Positions 57,587 to 64,000 of a stretch of 64,000 bases of DNA are shown piece by piece. Position 1 is the stretch's first letter. Every line of letters starts with the position of its first letter. The notes under the pieces were generated by a model that made no database searches, had not been told where the DNA came from, and saw nothing but the letters and a program-made list of their open reading frames with translations. The stretch is from Pseudomonas sp. FP1742. Lineage in GTDB: Bacteria; Pseudomonadota; Gammaproteobacteria; Pseudomonadales; Pseudomonadaceae. The position numbers were made by a program, and so were the translations under genes. The stretch covers positions 2,356,001 through 2,420,000 of the forward strand of contig NZ_CP117460.1 of assembly GCF_030687145.1 (NCBI RefSeq), in the 5' to 3' direction.

Positions 57587-59506
57587 TCATGAGGCGCTCC
57601 AGCTCAAGGCGAACAGGGTTTGCCCTGGCAGGTCGAAGCTGACGCGACCATCCCGACAGTTGAATGTGCCCTCGCGACGGCGGCTGTCGGCACCGAAATA
57701 CACCAGCGCTCCCTTGGCCAGTGGGCATGCGGTCCCGCCCAGATCGACCCGTTGCAAGCGCTCGCCCTTGTTGACACCCAACAGGCTGCGCTGACGTTCG
57801 GTGGCCATTGCCAGCACGTCGACTTCGAAGGCGTCGTTGTCCAGGCGCATGACGTTTTTCAGCCAGTGCTGGCGGATGAACTGCTGGGCCAGGCCCACCG
57901 GTTTGAGTTCGAAACGATCGCCGCCCAGCACCCGTACCATGCCTTTGGGGTAATTCGGTTCGTCGGCGGCCTGGAACCAGTTGAGCATGTCCAGCAACCC
58001 GTCCTGCGCCGAGTTGATGACCACCGAGGTCCACCACAGTGAAGCGAAATGGGTTTCCTGATCGTAGGGGCTCAGGCTTGAGCCGCTGGACAGGTTGGTC
58101 TGGTCCAGCAACAAGGCCTTGCGCGGCCGGCCCTTAGCATCGAGGCCCACCAGCTCGGCGGCGCGGCGCACGCTGTCGCGGTAGACCCGGGTCGCCAGCA
58201 AGTCGCGCACCATCCATTCATGCCAGGCAAGGGCATCGATCTGCTCGCCGGATTCGGCCAGCAGGCGCCGTGCCCAGTCGATACCGCGCTTGTCGGCGGC
58301 ATCATCGGCGAACGGGCCGTTGACGAAGCGCGAACTGGCGGGCATGGCAATGCGTATGCCGGCCTTGGCATTGGCCGGATTGTTGCGCACCTGCCGGGCC
58401 ATGCTGGTGAAGATCGCCTGATAGTCGGCGTAGCTCGAGTAGTTGAGGTTTGGCTCATCGGCGAACGCGATGTAGTGAGTACCACTGCCACCGAGGGCGC
58501 GGGTCGCGGTGAGCCAGGCGTCGAGGCCGGCGTTGCTCAGGGGATCGGCCCGCAGATCGGCCTGGCGCTGGCTGCCGGCCAGCAACGTGAGGTCCTGCGT
58601 AATACCGAAGCGGTTCTGATAGAGCTGGCGGAACGCATCTTCGTGGTGCGGATTTTGCGCGGTGACGTCGACGAAACTGTAATAGGTGCCCGCCTGAGGC
58701 TTGAGGGCGTCGAGCGCTGCAAAGCTGGATTGAGGGGGCAGCACGTAGGGCAAGTAAATGCCCAGGTTCGGGGTCGGGCCGAGCAACTCTTTGTACAGGG
58801 TCAGGCGAGTCTGGCCATCGTCCTCGCGCAGCGGTTTGAGTTGCTGTGGGTTCTGGGCGAACAGGTTTGCCGTGCCATCGAGCCAGAACGCGACTTTGCC
58901 GCTGCCTTGCAGGCGCAGGCGCCAGATTTGTTCGTCCTGGGAAACGGGCAGTTCCAGCTGATCGAATTGCCAATAGGCGCGATACGGCTTCAGCATCAAC
59001 GACACTTGTTTGTTATCGCCCATACGCTGTGCCTGCAGGGCGCCGACGCCACCGTGAAACTTGCCGGCCAGCACCGCGTGTTCCCCCGGTGCGACTTTGA
59101 AATACAGCTCATCGCCGCCACGGGTTTCGGCGCTGAAATGCACCTTGGCCGGGGCGAATAACGCCACGGTGTGTTCGTCGTGTTCAATGGTGTAGCGGCG
59201 GAAGCTGTAGCCCGGAATCTCCAGTCGATAACTGGCGGCACCCGGTGCCAGCGGCCAGCTCTGCTTGCCGCGGGTTTCACTGGCGGCGATCAGGCGTTCG
59301 CCCTTCAGGTTGCCGTTGCCGTCGAGCAGGTACAGGTGTTCTTCGTTGGCGTCGGCCTGCCACGCCGGGACCCACTGGATGGTCAGCGTGTCGGGGCGAT
59401 CCGCTTGCAGGTACAGGCTGCCGTCGCGAATATCGGTCCAGCGCATGGGCGCCGCATGGGCACTCAAACACAGGCCCAGGCTCAACAGCAGCACCAGGGG
59501 TTTCAT
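57587..59506 (-). CDS. Exported glycoside-hydrolase-like protein
   Basis: The product is 639 residues with a signal peptide (MKPLVLLLSLGLCLSAHAA). An N-terminal beta-rich half of about 230 residues precedes a TIM-barrel-like half with YIAFADEPNLNYSSYADYQAIF (a likely acid/base Glu in DEPN) and IDALAWHEWMVRDLL, resembling clan A glycosidases such as family 39. A C-terminal beta domain ends FALSWSAS. It starts by a 4-bp overlap with the flippase stop. It may trim or process the polymer in the periplasm. The family assignment is tentative. Confidence 0.7.
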   Translation of the reverse strand: MKPLVLLLSLGLCLSAHAAPMRWTDIRDGSLYLQADRPDTLTIQWVPAWQADANEEHLYLLDGNGNLKGERLIAASETRGKQSWPLAPGAASYRLEIPGYSFRRYTIEHDEHTVALFAPAKVHFSAETRGGDELYFKVAPGEHAVLAGKFHGGVGALQAQRMGDNKQVSLMLKPYRAYWQFDQLELPVSQDEQIWRLRLQGSGKVAFWLDGTANLFAQNPQQLKPLREDDGQTRLTLYKELLGPTPNLGIYLPYVLPPQSSFAALDALKPQAGTYYSFVDVTAQNPHHEDAFRQLYQNRFGITQDLTLLAGSQRQADLRADPLSNAGLDAWLTATRALGGSGTHYIAFADEPNLNYSSYADYQAIFTSMARQVRNNPANAKAGIRIAMPASSRFVNGPFADDAADKRGIDWARRLLAESGEQIDALAWHEWMVRDLLATRVYRDSVRRAAELVGLDAKGRPRKALLLDQTNLSSGSSLSPYDQETHFASLWWTSVVINSAQDGLLDMLNWFQAADEPNYPKGMVRVLGGDRFELKPVGLAQQFIRQHWLKNVMRLDNDAFEVDVLAMATERQRSLLGVNKGERLQRVDLGGTACPLAKGALVYFGADSRRREGTFNCRDGRVSFDLPGQTLFALSWSAS

Positions 59507-60807
59507 GCCGATTTCCGTTGCAGCATCTGAAGCATCGGTGCCACATCGCTGGGCAGGATGATCAGGGTTTGCCAGAGGGGTACGCCGCTCAACCGGCAGT
59601 ACATCACCAGCAGCGCGACGGTCACTGCCAGGTAGGCGATGGACGATGCCGCCGCGGCGCCGACGATGCCATACATCGGGATCAACACCAGGTTCAGGGC
59701 CAGGTTCAGCAGCGCGCCGAGGCCCACCAGCAGTGACACCGTGCCGGGACGATTTTTGCCCAGCAAGTCCAGGCGCAGGATGCTCGCATAGCAAAGACCC
59801 AGCAGGCCCGGCAGCAGCGCGAGCAAGGCCGGGTAGGCCGGCTGATAGGCAATGCCGAACAGCGTGACGATCAGCCATTGCCCGATCACCGCCATGGCCA
59901 GGCAGGCACCGAGCATCACCGTGGCGGTCAGGCGCAGGGCCAACGGCGTCAGGCGCTCCATGCCTTCGTCTTGTTGCAGCAGGCGTTTCATCAGCGGCGT
60001 GGTCACCGCTTCCGGGACGATCAGCAGCAATTCGGCGGCAGCGCTGGCCATGGCGTAATGACCCAACGCCGTGCTGCCGAGCAGGGCACCGATGAATAGA
60101 TAATCGGAGCGCAGAATCACTTGCTGGAACAGCAGGTCCGGATGGCTGCGGGCGCTGTAGCGCAACAGTTCCTTCTGGCTGGCGCGGTCCCATTGCAATG
60201 TCAGGGGTTGAGCGCGATTGAGCCAGAACCAGCCGGCCAGCACCACCAGGCTGATGCCGGCCAGCCAACTGATCAGCGCCGCTTCCAGCGCGGCGTCTTT
60301 CCACATCCAGAACAGGGCGATGAACAGCAGCAACGGCGCCAGGGATTCCACCAGGCGCAAGGCATTGAACGCCACCACACCGCCCGACGCGTTGTGCAAG
60401 GTCAACAGGCCGCTCTTGAGCACGGTCAACGGCACCGCCAGCAGCAACAGCCAGGCAAGCAGCCCCAGTTGCGTGGTGATGTCGAGTTCGCTGCCGAACT
60501 CGCGCACCAGCGCCACCACCAGCAACGTCAGCAAACCTGCCAGCAGGCAACCGAACACCAGCACCTGGCTCAACAGCAAACCCATGGGCCGTTGCTTGGC
60601 CGCCTGATAACCCACCGCCGAATTCAGCCCGCCGCTGGTGGCGGCGCTGATCAAATCGGGCAGGGTGCTGAGCAGCGCGAACAGACCGCGCTCGCTGGGG
60701 CCCAGAATCCGTGCCAGTAATACATTGCGCAGCAGCCGCAGGCCGATCATCGCCAGTTTGGTGCCCATGCTCAGGGCCAGGTGTTTGAAGTAATGGCTGC
60801 GACTCAT
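59503..60807 (-). CDS. Wzx-like polysaccharide flippase
   Basis: The product is 434 residues with about 12 hydrophobic segments of the MOP/Wzx superfamily: an amphipathic start HLALSMGTKLAMIGLRLLRNVLLARILGPSERGLFALL, repeated ALNLVLIPMYGIVGAAAASSIAYL motifs in the C-half. It moves lipid-linked repeat units to the periplasmic side. The start is ATG 60807 by an ATGA overlap with the deacetylase gene; nine codons upstream are open. Confidence 0.88.
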   Translation of the reverse strand: MSRSHYFKHLALSMGTKLAMIGLRLLRNVLLARILGPSERGLFALLSTLPDLISAATSGGLNSAVGYQAAKQRPMGLLLSQVLVFGCLLAGLLTLLVVALVREFGSELDITTQLGLLAWLLLLAVPLTVLKSGLLTLHNASGGVVAFNALRLVESLAPLLLFIALFWMWKDAALEAALISWLAGISLVVLAGWFWLNRAQPLTLQWDRASQKELLRYSARSHPDLLFQQVILRSDYLFIGALLGSTALGHYAMASAAAELLLIVPEAVTTPLMKRLLQQDEGMERLTPLALRLTATVMLGACLAMAVIGQWLIVTLFGIAYQPAYPALLALLPGLLGLCYASILRLDLLGKNRPGTVSLLVGLGALLNLALNLVLIPMYGIVGAAAASSIAYLAVTVALLVMYCRLSGVPLWQTLIILPSDVAPMLQMLQRKSA

Positions 60808-61805
60808 GGCCGGGCTCCGCGGTAGATGCGCCACGACAGCAATTGCGGATTGCGTGCCGTGCGCTGGCTGATGCCGATTCGCGGCAAGGCCAATGGGTCG
60901 CTGATACCACGATAGATCCCGGCGACGGTGCCCAGGGCAAACGGAAAGTCGTGGTCGGCCACATGTTCGCGTACCCGCGCATCATGGTTGCCGTTGGGGT
61001 AGCAATACACCGGCAGCGGTCGGATACAACCGTTTTGCAGGGCATCGCGACTGCGGCTCAGTTCTTCATCCAGGCGTCGATCGTCGAGGCTGGTAAGGAG
61101 CGTGTGGCTGGCGCCATGAGGACCGAAGCGGATCAACCCGCTGGCTTCCAGCGCACGTACTTGATGCCAGTCCAGGGCCTGGGGCAGCGACTCTTCAGGG
61201 CATTGATCGGTGAGCCGGTTCAGCTCGCTCGGCGGCAGGCTTTTCAAGGTCTGCAGGAAATGCAAAAGCGCCAGGCTACGGCGCTGCACATCCAGGTCAT
61301 CGAGCAGCACCGGTAACGGTCGCCCGATCTGTTGCAGGCATTCAATCAAGTGCGCCCGGGCTTTTTCACCGTGGCTGTGCCACAGGGTTTCCCCCAGGCT
61401 TTCCCACCAGAAGCGTTGCCGGCTGCCGATATAGTCGGTGGAGAGAAAAATGCTCGCCGGCATCTGATGTTTTTTCAGCAACGGGAAGGCATTCAGCGCG
61501 TTGTCGCGCCAGCCATCGTCGAAGGTCAGCGCGACTTTGGGACGCTCCGATATGACGGTGCCGGGTTGCAGGATTTCCATCAGTGGCACGCAATCGAAGT
61601 GTTTTTTCAACCAGAGCAGCAGATGGGCAAAGGCCTTCGGCCCGACGCACAGTTCATTGCGATGGGGCAGGTCGGCGGCGCGGTCATTGGCCAGCACCCG
61701 GTGCAGCATCAGGATCACCCCGGCACCGTGCAGTTGGTGACGGCCTACCGGCGAGTTGAGATAAAGCCAGCCACTGGTGCGTTTTAATAATTGTTTGATT
61801 GCCAT
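60804..61805 (-). CDS. Polysaccharide deacetylase (NodB-like, CE4)
   Basis: The product is 333 residues. Motif 1 TFDDGWRDN (VALTFDDGW) and motif 2 HGASH in IRFGPHGASHTLLTSLDD provide the metal ligands. YCYPNGNHD follows as motif 3. No signal peptide is visible, so it probably acts in the cytosol or at the inner membrane face on a lipid-linked intermediate. It is 12 bp downstream of the glycosyltransferase gene. Confidence 0.9.
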   Translation of the reverse strand: MAIKQLLKRTSGWLYLNSPVGRHQLHGAGVILMLHRVLANDRAADLPHRNELCVGPKAFAHLLLWLKKHFDCVPLMEILQPGTVISERPKVALTFDDGWRDNALNAFPLLKKHQMPASIFLSTDYIGSRQRFWWESLGETLWHSHGEKARAHLIECLQQIGRPLPVLLDDLDVQRRSLALLHFLQTLKSLPPSELNRLTDQCPEESLPQALDWHQVRALEASGLIRFGPHGASHTLLTSLDDRRLDEELSRSRDALQNGCIRPLPVYCYPNGNHDARVREHVADHDFPFALGTVAGIYRGISDPLALPRIGISQRTARNPQLLSWRIYRGARP

Positions 61806-61817
61806 GGCGCGGTCCTT

Positions 61818-62954
61818 TCAACGATTTTGCTCGGGGTTCCACTGCGCGTACCGCTGGCCGCGCAAGAACTGCCACAGACCGATACTCATCCCGGCAAGGG
61901 TCACCAGAAAGAACCCAGCGAGGCGGAAGGGTTTGGGCAAGCGGTGTTGCACATCCAGCAGGCCGGCGACGGCCACCGCATAACCGAGCAGTTGCGCGAT
62001 CAGGCTCAGGCGATAGAAGCCATGGACATTCCACAGCCAGAGGTTGCTCAGCAACAACGGCAGCAACAGGATCGGTACCAGGCGTCGAATCAGTTTGTGG
62101 CTGATCAGCGCAATCGCATACAGGCCATGGCGCCAAGGGTTCAGCAGTTCCCGGCGCTGGGCCAGGCTTTGCAGACCGCCGACAGTGACGCGCAGGCGCC
62201 GGCGCCATTGTTTGTCGATCTCATCGACGCCCTGGTCGATCACCCGGGCTGTGGGCACATAGACAATGCGTTTGAACGCCACCGGCGCGCAGGTACTGAT
62301 GAAGAAGTCGTCGTTGACCTCCGCCGGCACGTTCTGGAACAACTCGCGGCGCAGGGCGAGCAGGGCGCCGTCGGCGGAGACCATGCAGCCGGTGCGATTT
62401 TCCACCATGCGCAGCCAGCCTTCGTAGTGCCGATACAGGCTGTCGCCCAGGCTCAGGCCCTGGCCCGCCACTGGGATCAACATGTGCCCTGCGCAGGCCC
62501 CGACCTGTGGATCGGCCAAGGGCGCGAGCAACTGGCCGAGGGTGTCGGTCGACCATTGGTTGTCGGCATCGGTGAACACCAGAATCTCGCCGGTGCTCAG
62601 GGCGACGCCGGCATTCAACGTGGCCGCCTTGCCTTGACGAGGCAGGTCGAGCACGCTGATGCGCGGGTCGCTGACCTTGTGGGCGCAGGCCACGGTGTCG
62701 TCGGTGGAGCCGTCGCTGGCCAGAATGATCTGTAGCGAACGCGCCTGATAATCCTGGGCCAGCAGAATGCGCAGCTTCTCTTCGATGTATTGGGCCTCGT
62801 TGTGCGCGGCGATGACGATGCTCACGTTCATGGGTTGTGCCGGCCCATGGCGCCGCGCGGGAAACCACGGCGCGAGCAGCGTCAGCAGCAGCGGGTAGCC
62901 GAGCCAGGCATACACCGGCAATAACAGGCACCACCAGAAAATGAACTCAGCCAC
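61818..62954 (-). CDS. Family-2 glycosyltransferase, membrane-bound
   Basis: The product is 378 residues. A transmembrane segment at the N-terminus is followed by a GT-A domain (VSIVIAAHNEAQYIEEKLRILLAQDYQ, ASDGSTDDTV, DADNQW as DXD, and QWRRR as the acceptor-site motif) and C-terminal membrane segments. This layout is that of processive or lipid-acceptor GT2 enzymes. Start: GTG 62954 is preferred because AGGAG lies 8 nt upstream; ATG 62972 is possible. Either way it overlaps the preceding gene. Confidence 0.88.
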   Translation of the reverse strand: MAEFIFWWCLLLPVYAWLGYPLLLTLLAPWFPARRHGPAQPMNVSIVIAAHNEAQYIEEKLRILLAQDYQARSLQIILASDGSTDDTVACAHKVSDPRISVLDLPRQGKAATLNAGVALSTGEILVFTDADNQWSTDTLGQLLAPLADPQVGACAGHMLIPVAGQGLSLGDSLYRHYEGWLRMVENRTGCMVSADGALLALRRELFQNVPAEVNDDFFISTCAPVAFKRIVYVPTARVIDQGVDEIDKQWRRRLRVTVGGLQSLAQRRELLNPWRHGLYAIALISHKLIRRLVPILLLPLLLSNLWLWNVHGFYRLSLIAQLLGYAVAVAGLLDVQHRLPKPFRLAGFFLVTLAGMSIGLWQFLRGQRYAQWNPEQNR

Positions 62955-63915
62955 GGGCGGGTCTCCTGGCATTCCAATGACAAAGGCTCAGGATGAGCGC
63001 CGCACCGACCAGGTGCAGACGCACCCAATGCAGACCCCACAGTTGCAGCATCAGGCGCAGGTCACGGTGTTTCAGGCTCTGGCGCAGGCTCAGGACCAGC
63101 GCCGGCAGGCTGGTGACGAACAGAATGAATAACGCCACTTGGGGGAAACCATTGAGCAGGACAGACAGCGCGATGAAATCCAGCCCCCAGATGCCGATCG
63201 AAAAGGCCGGGAAGCGCAGCAAGCGCAAACTCACACCGTGGGTGCGCAGCAGTTGCAGGAGACTGCCCTGGCGCCATAACTCCTTGCCCATCCACTCACG
63301 CCAGCTGCCTTCGTAACCCCAATGCAAGGCGACGCTTTGGTTGACCGCGAGCAACCGTGCGCCGGCTTCGCTAAGGCGCAGGGTGAACGCTTTGTCTTCG
63401 CCGGTGCGCAGGGTTTCGTCGAAGCCGCCGACCTTGTCGAACCAGCGGCGGCGCATCAGCAAGTTGGCGCTGGGCAGCCACTGCACCGGGTGCAAGGCGC
63501 AGGTGGTCGGGCGGGCCGTGCGGCGTTGCCAGGCCGTGGCGAACCATGGCGCCTGGACGGGCGTGTGCAAGTCCAGGGCGAGGACATCGGCGTGGCCGCC
63601 GGACTCGAGTTCGCACAGCCGTGTCAGCCAGTCTTCGGGCATCTCGATATCGGCATCGAGGAAGCCCAGCCATTGGCCAGTCGCCATCGCCGCCCCACGA
63701 TTGCGCAGGGCTCCGATCAGCAGGCCGGGCAGCACCAGCACCTGTGCGCCGAGCTGGCGGGCTATATGCGGTCCCTGGTCATCGGAGCCGTTATCGACCA
63801 CGATCAACTCGCATTCCAGCCCGGCGGCGTCGGCGGCTTTCTTTGCGGCGAGCAAGGTGCGACCGATGTGTCGGGCTTCGTTGTACATCGGGATCGCGAT
63901 GCTGATGCGGCTCAT
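62947..63915 (-). CDS. Family-2 glycosyltransferase
   Basis: The product is 322 residues. The GT-A fold begins ISIAIPMYNEARHIGRTLLAAKKAAD, with VVDNGSDD, the DXD-type FLDADIEMPEDW and GGFDETLRTGEDKAFTLRL. The C-terminal third is hydrophobic (two segments), suggesting membrane association. The start overlaps the preceding stop by 4 bp (ATGA) and the end overlaps the next gene by 8 bp. Confidence 0.9.
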   Translation of the reverse strand: MSRISIAIPMYNEARHIGRTLLAAKKAADAAGLECELIVVDNGSDDQGPHIARQLGAQVLVLPGLLIGALRNRGAAMATGQWLGFLDADIEMPEDWLTRLCELESGGHADVLALDLHTPVQAPWFATAWQRRTARPTTCALHPVQWLPSANLLMRRRWFDKVGGFDETLRTGEDKAFTLRLSEAGARLLAVNQSVALHWGYEGSWREWMGKELWRQGSLLQLLRTHGVSLRLLRFPAFSIGIWGLDFIALSVLLNGFPQVALFILFVTSLPALVLSLRQSLKHRDLRLMLQLWGLHWVRLHLVGAALILSLCHWNARRPARG

Positions 63916-64000
63916 GCCCTGGCCTCCGTCGGCGGGCGTTCTTCAGCCTTGAGGCGCAGCACCCAGGTCAGGGCGAGCATGATCCACAGGTATTTATGAT
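63912..64000 (-). CDS. C-terminal end of a membrane protein (runs off window)
   Basis: Only the last 28 codons before the stop are inside: a hydrophobic stretch (YLWIMLALTWVLRL) and a charged tail (KAEERPPTEARA). The stop codon overlaps the glycosyltransferase ATG. The position in the operon fits a Wzy-like polymerase or O-antigen-ligase-type protein, but the fragment is too short to tell. Confidence 0.6.
   Translation of the reverse strand, partial: HKYLWIMLALTWVLRLKAEERPPTEARA

Noticed and set aside
57495..58037. Extension of GNAT copy 2 to 410 codons
   Set aside because: The upstream part is antisense-frame sequence inside the glycosidase-like gene; start at 57494 has AGGAGG and matches the paralogue length.
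59507..61045. Upstream extension giving a 1152-residue protein ending at 57587
   Set aside because: The first 500 codons overlap the flippase in another frame; the clear signal peptide at 59506 marks the true start.

Overview
The window is a GC-rich chromosomal segment from a gamma-proteobacterium, almost certainly a Pseudomonas of the fluorescens group. Three things support this. The gene order aceA ... purB-hflD-mnmA-nudJ ... idh / icd ... cspD / clpS-clpA ... infA-bpt-aat-trxB / ftsK-lolA-rarA-crcB-serS-cysG ... tusEBCD matches what I recall of the Pseudomonas core backbone. The two isocitrate dehydrogenases (monomeric and dimeric) lie side by side. The intergenic regions are full of palindromic REP-type pairs with the consensus GTGGGAGCGGGCTTGCTCGC. 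I cannot name the species. No tRNA, rRNA, IS element or CRISPR array was seen.

Layout. 1-29.5 kb is conserved housekeeping DNA. It holds the 5' part of isocitrate lyase, a ribosomal-oxygenase/GNAT pair, purine synthesis and tRNA thiolation, both isocitrate dehydrogenases, an N-degron block (ClpS, ClpA and the two N-end aminoacyl transferases Bpt and Aat around infA), thioredoxin reductase, an ftsK-to-cysG run, a glutathionyl-hydroquinone reductase, and the TusDCB-TusE-YbiB operon for tRNA wobble-U sulfur relay. 29.7-36.5 kb holds single small genes: a YoaK-type membrane protein, small hypothetical proteins, a lipoprotein, GNAT, NudK, a YbhB-like protein, a pirin and two AraC-type regulators. 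Most are separated by REP pairs.

36.6-45.4 kb is a regulatory and redox island. Two paralogous winged-helix/NB-ARC ATPase regulators converge and overlap at their 3' ends; one of them lacks the C-terminal half. Next come a WrbA-like flavodoxin and an alpha/beta hydrolase, a short AraC regulator divergent from an exported metallo-beta-lactamase-fold hydrolase, and a LysR regulator. An identical 20-bp box lies upstream of the flavodoxin gene and in the araC/MBL divergent region. 45.6-46.3 kb holds a small gene of a family I believe is DUF6124, preceded by a leader that folds on paper into a three-way junction with a possible pseudoknot. I regard this as the most interesting uncharacterised signal here.

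46.5-50.2 kb is a co-directional DoxX / ABM-monooxygenase / amidohydrolase / YcaC-type hydrolase cluster. It is followed by an MscS-type channel with a cyclic-nucleotide-binding domain, an exported esterase and a LysR regulator. 54.0-64.0 kb is an exopolysaccharide-type operon on the minus strand that continues beyond the window. In transcription order it encodes the end of a membrane protein, two family-2 glycosyltransferases, a polysaccharide deacetylase, a Wzx-like flippase, an exported glycosidase-like protein, a GNAT-like protein, a FemAB/CelD-like protein, a ChbG/YdjC deacetylase and a second paralogous GNAT-like protein. Many of its genes overlap by 4-29 bp, which suggests translational coupling. 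The polymer is not one I can name.
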